Of a stretch of 10,000 nt of DNA, positions 1-8,612 are shown one piece after another; the first letter of the stretch is position 1, and every line of letters begins with the position of its first letter. The position numbers and the translations under genes are program-made. The notes beneath the pieces were generated by a model. It was given only the letters and a program-made list of their open reading frames with translations, was not told the DNA's origin and made no database searches. This DNA comes from Trachelipus rathkii. Taxonomy: Eukaryota > Arthropoda > Malacostraca > Isopoda > Trachelipodidae. The stretch covers positions 1-10,000 of the forward strand of contig JABUQX010103426.1 of NCBI GenBank assembly GCA_015478945.1. The letters are read 5' to 3'.

Positions 1-17
1 TATATATATTAAACTAT

Positions 18-99
<82 letters not shown>
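1..99. repeat. (TA)n microsatellite at left edge
   Basis: A short TA run at 1-9 is followed by an interrupted stretch and then an essentially pure TA dinucleotide tract from about 21 to 99. It is cut by the window edge, so its full length is unknown. The next 80 bases (100-183) are A/T-rich with runs of A and AAAT-like words and show no gene or recognisable element. Confidence 0.95.
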
Positions 100-102
<3 letters not shown>

Positions 103-183
103 AAATAACCAAAAAAAATTAAAAAGAATAAAAATTTGAAAAATAAATTTAAATAAATAAAATTACAATAAACAAATATATTT

Positions 184-545
184 TGCGTGGTTTACTGACG
201 TTAAAACTTTGTTATGTTAGCTTTTATTCGTAGTTCAATTTGTTAATTAGGTTATGATATGATAAATATTACTATGTTAATATTAAATTAACATTGGTAT
301 GTCATAGTTGCGATAGAACACTTGAGATTGGTAAGTTTGGCAACAGCGCATCTGACAGAGATAATTTGACAACATTGCATAGATTAGCATTTACTCGTTG
401 ATCAGTATGATAGATAGGTTATGTCGTAATGAATTTTTTGTTAGGTTTTGTTAAAAAATTACTATGCTAATGTTATAAAACATAAAAAAAAGAATAAAGA
501 TATTAGCAAAAACATAAAATGTTTTAATAAATTTGTTATATTTTC
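184..545. repeat. Diverged satellite monomers, left of gene island
   Basis: This stretch carries recognisable but degraded copies of the monomer seen at 2197-3985. The string AAAACTTTGTTATGTTAGC near 202 is followed by TTATTCGTAG, GGTTATGATA and ATTACTATGTTAAT in the same order as in the main array. A second degraded copy starts near 385 with GCATTTACTCGTTGATCAGT and runs into ATAAACAT-AAAAAGAATAA-like sequence at 475-500, which in the main array leads into the AT-rich minisatellite block. It is therefore an older, shortened piece of the same array. No reading frame of interest lies on either strand. Confidence 0.75.
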
Positions 546-552
546 CCTGTGA

Positions 553-638
553 CAAACAAGAATCAAAGGTATTGCGTAATGTTTCGAAAACGGGCCAAAC
601 AAGAATCACAGGTATTGTGTAATGCTTCGAAAAAATGG
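553..638. repeat. 43-bp direct tandem duplication
   Basis: CAAACAAGAATC at 553 recurs at 596 and the following 30 bases also match closely (AGGTATTG-GTAATG-TTCGAAAA in both). The period is 43 bp with two copies, roughly 85-90% identical by eye. Because 43 is not a multiple of three, the duplication shifts any reading frame crossing it, and it lies at the 5' end of the gene-like island. Confidence 0.85.
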
Positions 639-710
639 GAGGAGCGTGAACCATTTCTCGATCTGTATCTAATAACCCTAATGAAACATGAAATACAAAT
701 ACAAACGTGA
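579..710 (+). pseudogene. Short gene-like frame, unrecognised
   Basis: An ATG at 579 opens a 43-codon frame ending in TGA at 708-710. It crosses the 43-bp duplication, and its second half reads like ordinary protein: it contains KKWEEREPFLDLYLITLMKH, with mixed charged and aliphatic residues unlike the AT-rich satellite around it. I do not recognise a family. It could be an exon or a decayed piece of the gene whose end is at 1527, or chance. The opposite strand has similar-length frames that share the duplicated segment, so strand assignment rests only on the downstream frame. Confidence 0.35.
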
Positions 711-735
711 AAGGAATTGCTCGTAAGGCCTAGAT

Positions 736-949
736 ATGAAAATACAAATATCTGATGCGATTTCATGTTTAAACAAAGCTGTACATGGCATGTTGTATAG
801 ACTTTTGAACCGTTATGGTTCGTTCATGCGCTATATCCTTGTTTACTTTCTTCTGATTGGTTGAAAGAAAGAATCTCATTACCTTCGAGGACTGCTTACG
901 CACACTATTCCTGACAGAGGTTCAAATATTAGATCCTAACTCATTTCTC
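736..949 (+). pseudogene. Two overlapping gene-like frame fragments upstream of 940
   Basis: An ATG at 736 opens 42 codons to TGA at 862-864, with a plausible amphipathic and hydrophobic composition (ends YILVYFLLIG). A second frame is open from 857 and runs through ITFEDCLRTLFLTEVQILDPN until a TAA inside 953-964. That frame overlaps the beginning of the main frame, which opens at 940. Three protein-like stretches in three successive frames, each starting where the previous one ends, suggest one ancestral coding sequence broken by single-base indels near 857-864 and 938-943. Short introns are the alternative. No family is recognised. Confidence 0.4.
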
Positions 950-1527
950 CTGAAGAAATAATCAAGATTATCGACATTGTTGCAGCTTGGGAAACGGATG
1001 AGCGTGTGTTATCCGATGCATCGAGGCGTAGTGAAATATCTGACTGGGGAGACAGTGAGAGAGGTTCTAATAGAATAGATGCTGCTTTCTCGTCGTGTGA
1101 CAATATTAAAAGCCTTGATGTACGCAACTATTGGAGACCAATCGATGGGGCGACCTTCACAGTTCGAACATCTGAAAATATTACAGCTTTGATTAAAATA
1201 AAAAATGAATTAACATCGCATCTTAACGATGTTGACATACTCGAGGACTTAATACATATAGCTCATTGTGTAATCTATGATATTTACACTGAAACATGTG
1301 GTTTACCGTATAATGTGATATACAGGAGTGCGCTAATAACTATCAGCATGGATACGTTTACTTCTCTCTGGAGCAAGAGAATGAATGCTGTTGAACCAAA
1401 ATATGCAGAAAAATGGTTTAGTGTTGCAGGTGGTATTTATATTTACATCCTTTCAAAGGGTGTTGAATCTCTGGAGAAATATATAGAACTTGCTCAATTT
1501 ATACAGAATCCTCTGTCCCATGATTAG
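940..1527 (+). CDS. Unrecognised open reading frame, 5' end uncertain
   Basis: The frame is open from just after a TAA at 937-939 to TAG at 1525-1527, about 195 codons, and is the longest complex frame in the window. Its first in-frame ATG is late (1348), so a normal start is absent. It must be a terminal exon, a frame continued from upstream, or part of a pseudogene. A possible splice acceptor is the CTAAC at 936-940, a short pyrimidine stretch and AG at 954-955. The first 40 residues are acidic and helical in look (SPEEIIKIIDIV, then AWETDERVLSDASRRSEISDW). The centre carries NYWRPIDGATF. The C-terminal 110 residues look globular and alpha-helical, with aromatic clusters and no signal peptide or clear membrane segment. 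An AATAAA lies 18 nt past the stop. Composition is richer in G+C than the satellite on both sides. I recognise no domain. A host gene fragment, a large DNA transposon gene or an endogenous viral gene are all possible, and none can be chosen from the sequence alone. Confidence 0.55.
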   Translation, partial: LISPEEIIKIIDIVAAWETDERVLSDASRRSEISDWGDSERGSNRIDAAFSSCDNIKSLDVRNYWRPIDGATFTVRTSENITALIKIKNELTSHLNDVDILEDLIHIAHCVIYDIYTETCGLPYNVIYRSALITISMDTFTSLWSKRMNAVEPKYAEKWFSVAGGIYIYILSKGVESLEKYIELAQFIQNPLSHD

Positions 1528-1545
1528 ATGAATTAATATGTTTAA

Positions 1546-1551
1546 AATAAA
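1546..1551 (+). promoter_or_regulatory. AATAAA polyadenylation signal
   Basis: A perfect AATAAA hexamer lies 18 nt after the stop codon of the unrecognised frame and is followed by a T/G-rich stretch (GTATGTTTTTATG). The very short 3' UTR this implies is typical of compact genes. In AT-rich DNA the hexamer can occur by chance, so the value lies in its position. Confidence 0.5.
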
Positions 1552-1614
1552 GCGTATGTTTTTATGTATTTATATAATGCTCTTTTCATTGAAAATTATG
1601 TTATAAAAAATGAA

Positions 1615-1761
1615 AACTTGTTTTACTTCCCTCCATGTGAACTTTATTGGTTAAGATGCTAGTGATGGCTGTTTATTCGTGCAGCTGTTGTGTGTTAAGT
1701 ATGTTATGTTCATAGTTTAACTTTACATTGGGTAAAACTTTGTTATGTTAGCTGTTATCCT
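1615..1761. repeat. Satellite remnant, right of gene island
   Basis: The words GCTGTTTATTCGTG, TGTGTTAAGTATGTTATG and AAAACTTTGTTATGTTAGC match monomers of the main array in order but with deletions. This closes the island at 553-1551: satellite lies on both sides of it. Confidence 0.65.
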
Positions 1762-3020
1762 AATAGATCAATAGATCTATAGATCATGGATGGGTTGGGG
1801 ATGGCGGGATGGGTGGATTGAATTACTGATTTACTGTTTTACTGTTTTAGTGTTTGTAAAAATGTAAATTTTTTTACGTTATAAACAAAAAAAAGAATAA
1901 AATTTTTAGTAAAAACTAAAAGTTTTAAAGAAATAAAATTATAAATAAATAAGTTTTTAAAAAAAATTTTTTTTAAAGAAATGAAATTAAAAATAAAAAA
2001 AAGTTTTTTAAAAACAAACAGTTTTAAAGAAATGAAGTTAAAAATAAATAAAAGTTTTTTAAAAACAAAAAGTTTTAAAGAAATGAAATTAAAAATAAAT
2101 AAAATAAATAAATAAATAAACAAACACAGAGCGATACTGATTTGTTAAATGAATATTTACCACATCAGCTTTGTACCTGTTCGTTCTGTATGCATTGTTA
2201 GTTACTTTACTGTTGTTAAGTATTTAACTTTGTTATTGTTAGCAGTTTATTCGAGCGTATGGTATGTTAGGTTTTGTCATTGTGCGTTATATTCTTAGTT
2301 CAGGCTATGATATGTTAGCTTTATTGATGTGAAAACTTTGTTACGTCAGCATATATTCGTTGGTCTATATGATAATTAGGTTAGGTTATGATAAATTATT
2401 GTTAAATGTTACTATGGTAATGTAAGAATAACAGTGATATGTTAGAGATATGTTTGAAAAAAGTGTGAATAGGGTACGTTTTGTATTCAATGTTAGTTAC
2501 TTTACTGTTGTTAAGTATGAAACTTTGCTAATGTTAACTGTTTATTCGTGTTTAAGATGTGTTAGGTTTGTGGGTGTACATTATATTCTTAGTTCAGGTT
2601 ATATGGTAGCTTTATTGATTTGAAAACTTTGTTACGTTAGCATATATTCGTTGGTCCGTATGATATTTAGGTTAGGTTATGATAAATTTTTGTTAAATGT
2701 TACTATGTTAATGTAAAGTAACAGTGATATGTTAGAGATATGTTTGAAAAAAGTGTGAATAGGGTACGGTCTGTATGCAACGTTAGTTACTTTCCTGTTG
2801 TTAAGTATGGTATTTTGTTAAAATTGACTGTTTATTCGTGTTTAAAGTATGTTAGGTTTGATGTTATACATTATATTCTTACATCAGGTTATGTTATGTT
2901 ATGTTAGCTTTATTGATGTGAAAACTTTGTTATGTCAATATATATTCGAGGGTTAGTATAAAAAGAACATATTTTTATGCTATGTTTATCCAAAATGATT
3001 CTCGAAATATGACTTCAATC
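1762..3020. repeat. Higher-order satellite unit 1 (1259 bp)
   Basis: The unit begins with AATAGATCAATAGATC, then a G-rich patch (GATGGGTTGGGGATGGCGGG), a TTTACTG-repeat stretch, ACGTTATAAACA, an AT-rich minisatellite block, and three related monomers. The monomers are anchored by GTTAGTTACTTTACTGTTG at 2197, 2492 and 2782 (spacings 295 and 290 bp). The third monomer switches near 2960 into a unit-terminal sequence (TATGTTTATCCAAAATGA, then TCGAAATATGACTTCAATC) that leads into the next unit. Monomers contain the ordered words CAGTTTATTCG, TGTTAGGTTT, ACATTATATTCTTAGTTCAG and GAAAACTTTGTTACGTTAGC. Nothing coding is seen. This is a satellite with higher-order structure. Confidence 0.85.
1922..2115. 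repeat. AT-rich minisatellite, about 51-bp period, inside unit 1
   Basis: Four copies start at about 1922, 1970, 2021 and 2072, each reading GTTTTAAAGAAATGAAATTA, then AAAATAAATAAAAG and TTTTTTAAAAACAAA, and ending in an AAAT-rich tail to about 2115. The minus-strand frame across it is a low-complexity Phe/Leu/Ile artefact. Confidence 0.85.
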
Positions 3021-4038
3021 AATAGATCAATAGATCAATAGATCAATAACTCAATAGACCAGGGTTGGGATGGGGAGGAGAAGGGATCGGTGGCTTGATT
3101 TACTGATACCCTGATTTACTGCTTTGGTGTAAGTTACAATGTAAATTTTTTACGTTATAAACATAAAAAAGAATAACTTTTGGGTAAAAACAAAATGTTT
3201 TAAAGAAATTAAATTAAAAATAAATAAGTTTTTTTAAAAAAAAACAAAAAGTTTTAAAGAAATAAAATTAAAAATAAATAAAAGTTTTTTAAAAACAAAG
3301 TTTTAAAGAAATGAAATTAAAAATAAATAAAAGTTTTTTAAAAACAAAAAGTTTTAAAGAAATGAATTTAAAAATAAAGAAAAGTTTTTAAAAGCAAAAT
3401 GTTTTAAAGAAATGAAATCAAAAATAAACAAAATATAATAAATAAATAAAAAAACAGCGTGATACTGATTTGTTAAATGAATATTTACCGCATCAGCTTC
3501 GTACCTGTTCGTTTTGTATGCATTGTTAGTTACTTTACTGTTGTTAAGTATGGAACTTTGTTATTGTTAGCAGTTTATTCGAGCGTAAGGTATGTTAGGT
3601 TTTGTCATTGTACATTATATTCGTAGTTCAGGTTATGATATGTTAGCTTTATTGATGTGAAAACTTTGTTACGTTAGCATATATTCATTGATCAGTATGA
3701 TAATTAGACAAGGTTATGATAAAATTTTGTTAAAAATTACTATGTTAATGTAAAAATATTTCATATGTTAGAAAAAGTGTGAGTAGATTACGGTCTGTGC
3801 TCAATGTTAGTTACTTTACTGTTGTTAAGTATGGAACTTTGTTAATGTTAGCAATTTATTCGTGCTTAAAGCGTGTTAGGTTTGTCGTTGTACATTATAT
3901 TCTTAGTTCAGATTATAACATGTTAGCATTATTGATGTGAAAACTTTGTCGCATTAGCATATATTCGTTGGTCAGTATAAAATAACTTATTTCTATGTTA
4001 TGTTTATCTAAAATGACACTCGAAATATGACTTGAATC
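3021..4038. repeat. Higher-order satellite unit 2 (1018 bp)
   Basis: It has the same order of parts as the preceding unit: AATAGATCAATAGATC head, G-rich patch (GGGATGGGGAGGAGAAGGG), TTTACTG stretch, ACGTTATAAACAT, minisatellite, then monomers anchored at 3525 and 3806 (spacing 281 bp), and the unit-terminal sequence ATGTTTATCTAAAATGA. It differs by having two monomers rather than three and five minisatellite copies rather than four, which accounts for its being about 240 bp shorter. Such whole-monomer differences are what unequal exchange between units produces. Confidence 0.85.
3197..3440. repeat. AT-rich minisatellite, about 50-bp period, inside unit 2
   Basis: Five copies begin at about 3197, 3251, 3300, 3351 and 3401, with the same GTTTTAAAGAAATGAAATTA core as the block in the preceding unit. 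The tail is AAATAAATAAAT-like. Confidence 0.85.
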
Positions 4039-4175
4039 AATAGATCAATATATCAATAACTCAATAAATCAGGGTTTAGAGGGGGAGGGGAGTGGTGGTT
4101 TGATTTACTGATTTACTGCTTTTGGGGTATGTAAAAATTCAATTTTTTTTTAGTTATAAACATAAAAAGAACAAA
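4039..4175. repeat. Truncated higher-order satellite unit 3
   Basis: The head (AATAGATCAATATATCAATA), the G-rich patch (GAGGGGGAGGGGAGTGG), the TTTACTGATTTACTGCTTTTG stretch and AGTTATAAACATAAAAAGAA are all present. The unit then stops at the point where the minisatellite should begin and turns into a poly-T run at 4176. This is the right end of the satellite array. Confidence 0.8.
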
Positions 4176-4650
<475 letters not shown>

Positions 4651-4921
4651 TACGACTTTGAAACCATCATATTCGTGATCTATGGATTCAATAACATTTA
4701 TAAAGACACCAATATTGTACCATTACACAAATATTTAATAACTCGGCACCGCATCGGAGCCAGCACCGGTGCAGCTCTCAACTCCTACTCCTCTGAGGCA
4801 GACTCCTTCCTCACTCTTTCCTTCCTTATTCATCCTTCTTCCTTCCTCCTTCGACCTCTGTTTTGCACTGTGTGCTTTTTTTCAGTCGGGACCCCCTCTG
4901 TGGGGGGTCCTAGACACCCTA
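4651..4921. repeat. GC-richer tandem repeat, copy 2
   Basis: 271-bp copy with the same ordered blocks: CCATCATATTCG, ATAAAGACACCAATATTG, AATAACTCGGCACCGCATCG, GCACCGGTGC at 4763-4772, then CT-rich DNA. It ends in a clean hairpin with 8-bp arms GGACCCCC (4889-4896) and GGGGGTCC (4903-4910) and a 6-nt loop, followed by TAGACACCC. Confidence 0.85.
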
Positions 4922-5145
4922 TACGGACTTATAACCATCATATTCGAGATCTACGGGTTCGATAACATATATAAGGACACCAATATTGTTGTTATACGAA
5001 TGTTTATTAACTCGGCACCGCATCGGCTCCAGCACCGGGTGCCAATGCCAACCTCAGGATTCCGATACCAACTCTGTCTCCTTTCTCCTTCCTCCATACT
5101 CTCGCTAAATTTCAGCCTTCTATGAACATGTCGATTTTTTTTCTA
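4922..5145. repeat. GC-richer tandem repeat, copy 3 (truncated)
   Basis: The first half matches copy 2 well: ACCATCATATTCGAGATCTA, ATAAGGACACCAATATTG, TATTAACTCGGCACCGCATCG. The GCACCGGTGC palindrome is disrupted to GCACCGGGTGC. The CT-rich part is shorter and the C/G hairpin and AGACACCC end are missing. The right edge is approximate, and unique sequence of about 70 bp (5146-5214, with ACGACGAGGCTACGTC at its left end) follows before the TA tract, with nothing recognisable in it. Confidence 0.75.
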
Positions 5146-5212
5146 CGACGAGGCTACGTCACCAAATAACCCCCCTCCAAATTTAACCAGATATGATAAC
5201 TCTAACCTCTGT

Positions 5213-5214
<2 letters not shown>

Positions 5215-5294
<80 letters not shown>

Positions 5295-5318
5295 ATATTA
5301 TTATATATATATATATAT
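5215..5318. repeat. (TA)n microsatellite, interrupted
   Basis: TA dinucleotide repeats with interruptions (GATTATATATATAAATA and a TTATTATATTATTA patch). Confidence 0.95.
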
Positions 5319-5368
5319 CGGAACCTAGAGGCTGAGCCGGAGCCGGAGCCTAAAAATCGATTCCCTTC

Positions 5369-5370
<2 letters not shown>
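5319..5370. other. 52-bp GGAGCC-rich island between TA tracts
   Basis: A GC-rich island with GGCTGAGCC and three GAGCC words at 5333-5350, then AAAAATCGATTCCC. It resembles the island at 5776-5842 (GGAGC words followed by AAAATCGA and a C run). Both look like small remnants of one repeat. No gene. Confidence 0.6.
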
Positions 5371-6480
<1,110 letters not shown>

Positions 6481-7188
6481 TTTTCAGCCAAAGGAAGCTG
6501 TGGCTATGTGTGCAATGATGTTGTTTGTTTCCATGCCTTTGATTTGAAGTATTCCGAAAATTCTACCTAAAGGCTCAAGCTAACCTGTCAATCTACCACT
6601 AATTTCATCTGTTCTGTATATCTGTTTCCTAACCCAACTGACTAATAAATTCTTCGACTACTTAAGCTCCAAATTAGAGCACATTCTCTCTCATCTTCAC
6701 ATTTCTCTGAAATCATCATTTTTGGTGATTTCAACGTTCACCAACGCCAATTGCTTTCCTCTAATTCTCAAGATACAGTTGGTAAACTTGCTACCACTTT
6801 TCTATCCAGAATGATCTCTAGCAGCTAGTGCAGCTCCCTACTCGTATCACTGATCGTCTTTGAGATGAACTCAACATTCTAGACCTTTTCTTAATCTCTA
6901 ATCCTTCTCCTTATTCTGTTAAATTCTTTCCTCCTCTGGGTTTCTCCGATAATTCTCTCTCATATCTCTGATTTCTGTTCTATCTCTTCAAGTCTTCCGC
7001 AGAAAGAATCCTCGCCTACTGCGAAAAAACGTTTTTGGCACTTTGGTGAGGCAAACAGGTCGGACTTGCTGTCGTACTTTTTTTGATATCCCATGGAATG
7101 ACTACAGCTTCTTTGGAAATGGTCCATTATAAAAAATTACCGCTTGAAGCTAATTCTATCTGGCATGGAGACGTGCACCCCATGATCT
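6481..7188 (+). mobile_element. Decayed Jockey-type LINE endonuclease fragment
   Basis: Pieces of an apurinic-like endonuclease (EEP fold) of a non-LTR retrotransposon can be read in changing frames. They include CGYVCNDVVCFHAFDLKYS from 6499, FFDYLSSKLEHILSH near 6650, EIIIFGDFNVH with the GDFN metal-site motif at 6724-6735, and VQLPTRITDRL from 6828. NILDLFLISNPSPYSVKF follows. After the SDN site come KRFWHFGEANRSDLLSYFF from 7027 and FDIPWNDYSFFGNGP from 7082. The order matches Jockey-like ORF2 proteins known from decapod crustaceans. There are internal stops and several frameshifts (for example near 6826 and in the T run at 7078-7084). At 6948-6953 the usual catalytic SDH reads SDN (GAT AAT), so the enzyme would be dead. 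No reverse transcriptase follows: the fragment ends at a hairpin and a TA tract. Confidence 0.8.
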
Positions 7189-7220
7189 TTACCTTCAACT
7201 AAACTTATAGTTGAAGGTAA
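7189..7220. repeat. Perfect 12-bp hairpin at right end of LINE fragment
   Basis: Arms TTACCTTCAACT (7189-7200) and AGTTGAAGGTAA (7209-7220) pair perfectly around an 8-nt loop. It lies just before the TA tract, so it marks the breakpoint of the LINE fragment. Confidence 0.8.
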
Positions 7221-7227
7221 GGTAAAA

Positions 7228-7230
<3 letters not shown>

Positions 7231-7279
<49 letters not shown>

Positions 7280-7295
7280 ACTCTCTCTTTCCCAG

Positions 7296-7382
<87 letters not shown>
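7231..7382. repeat. (TA)n tracts
   Basis: Two TA tracts (7231-7280 with one TG, and 7299-7382) are separated by the 18-nt pyrimidine-rich spacer CTCTCTCTTTCCCAGTCA. Confidence 0.95.
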
Positions 7383-7386
<4 letters not shown>

Positions 7387-7522
7387 TACCGTAAATGATG
7401 GTATCGGTATCGGTGGTATCGGTCGATTTTGGGGTATCCAGTATCCGAGTTTGGGGAGGAGAGATCAGTAAGTTGCCGATACCCTTAACAAATACATTTG
7501 CGTCTTTAAATTAATTTCCGAA
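7383..7522. other. GGTATC-repeat island between TA tracts
   Basis: An island of 140 bp with GGTATC words at about 7399-7420 (GGTATCGGTATCGGTGGTATC), then GGGGTATCCAGTATCC and a complementary CCGATACCC near 7476-7484. The opposite-strand GATACC words allow long-range pairing across the island. It resembles the internal part of a decayed interspersed repeat, but I cannot name it. No gene. Confidence 0.55.
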
Positions 7523-7537
7523 ATATATATACATATA

Positions 7538-7582
<45 letters not shown>

Positions 7583-7588
7583 ACTACC

Positions 7589-7648
<60 letters not shown>

Positions 7649-7657
7649 TAAACATAT

Positions 7658-7740
<83 letters not shown>
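7523..7740. repeat. (TA)n tracts, interrupted
   Basis: TA repeats broken by CCATATA near 7538, by CCACTACCTAC (7581-7591) and by CATAAACA (7647-7654). The minus-strand Tyr-Ile frame here is an artefact. Confidence 0.95.
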
Positions 7741-7746
<6 letters not shown>

Positions 7747-7963
7747 ACCATGTCCCGCATTGCTGCAGAGTGGTGTTGGTAGTTGAAAGGTTTTGAGCTT
7801 ATCAACACCATTCACGAAAAGCAAGATTTGATAGAAGGGGGTTTTCAGCCCCTTGCTATCAGACAAAGAATTTAAAAATTTTCTTCAATGACTCGATGAC
7901 TTTGAGAAACGAGCTTTAACCTTTCTAGAAGTAAATTTTTAAGATTTTTTCATATTTTTCTTA
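7741..7963. other. Hairpin-rich island, no gene
   Basis: No credible reading frame. Two inverted repeats are clear. The first has arms TGGTGTTG (7771-7778) and CAACACCA (7803-7810), extendable by a G:T and a T:A pair, with a loop of about 20 nt. The second has arms GATAGAAGGGG (7830-7840) and CCCCTT-G-CTATC (7849-7860), an 11-bp stem with one bulged G and an 8-nt loop. The rest is AT-rich and grades into a poly-T run at about 7964-7975. Confidence 0.6.
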
Positions 7964-7969
7964 TTTTTT

Positions 7970-8092
<123 letters not shown>

Positions 8093-8145
8093 CAATTTGT
8101 CCTGATAATTTCAGCACTTTTCTATCTGATACTGTATGTTAATGT

Positions 8146-8593
8146 TGGCGTTTCGTTTTTTGCACATTGCTTACAGAGCGTAAAAATGCTCAATTTGGTC
8201 GTTTTTGTTAAACCCGCAAAATCATACGTAATAAATGTTTACACACTAAAATTTCCGTAATTCTATAAAAGTTTGCTATTTCCCTTAACGTTTGCTGGAT
8301 TTACCACGTTTGCTTACAGAAATGTGCAAACAAAAAAATATGTGGCGTGGTAGGGCCTACCACACCATTCAAAAGTGATGAATATTTCATTCAATAAAAT
8401 CAGCTTTAAATGAATAAATATTTCATTCAATAAAATCATCACAATAGTTGATCAATTTTTTGCATTATAAACCATTTTTTATTTATTTCTGTTTATCCTA
8501 AATCGACGGCCTCCATCCCAGCATCTAATTCCAATTTAACACCAAAACAAAAGTACCTCATAAGAAATCGTGTTCGTTTTTGCACGAAATTCA
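8146..8593 (-). mobile_element. MITE-like element, left copy, inverted and truncated
   Basis: Read on the plus strand, this segment aligns with the reverse complement of 9443-9950 over about 450 bases, roughly 65-70% identical by eye. Shared blocks in order: CGTTTCGTTTTT-like outer end, GCTTACAGAGCGTAAAAATG, TTGCTATTTCCC, GGCGTGGTAGG, GATGAAT-TTCATTCAAT, AATCAGCTTTAAAT, AATAGTTGATCAATT, ATAAACCATTT and GATTCCAATT-like TAATTCCAATT, then GAAATTC. The inner end stops near 8593, about 55 bases short of the other copy, so its second inverted repeat is missing. It contains a 22-bp direct repeat (8381-8402 and 8417-8438) and a GTGGTAGG-G-CCTACCAC palindrome (8347-8363). It is non-coding. Confidence 0.75.
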
Positions 8594-8612
8594 GGCAATT
8601 AGTTCAGGCAAT
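8590..8612. repeat. 10-bp direct repeat at MITE/Penelope junction
   Basis: TTCAGGCAAT occurs at 8590-8599 and again at 8603-8612. The second copy overlaps the stop codon of the Penelope-like frame and the first lies at the end of MITE homology. It may be a trace of the joining event or a small slippage duplication. Confidence 0.7.

Noticed and set aside
451..766. Two minus-strand frames near the 43-bp duplication
   Set aside because: Shadows of the duplicated segment. They extend into satellite-like DNA and show no family, and the plus strand has the better downstream frame.
1001..1010. GTG at 1006 as a start codon
   Set aside because: A eukaryotic gene would not normally start there and the frame is open without a break back to 940.
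936..1127. Minus-strand frame opposite the unrecognised plus-strand frame
   Set aside because: Ser/Leu-rich, short, and antisense to a longer and more complex frame.
1839..2123. Minus-strand Phe/Leu/Ile-rich frame that looks like a membrane protein
   Set aside because: It is the translation of the AT-rich minisatellite; the repeated FNFISLKLFVFKK blocks simply follow the 51-bp DNA period.
2370..2385. TTAGGTTAGG, the arthropod telomere unit, in satellite monomers
   Set aside because: Only two units per monomer and not extended; it is a part of the monomer sequence and not a telomeric tract.
4940..4960. tRNA B-box-like GGGTTCGATAAC suggesting a tRNA-derived SINE
   Set aside because: The second half of the box does not match, no A box lies at the proper distance, and the other copy has a poorer match.
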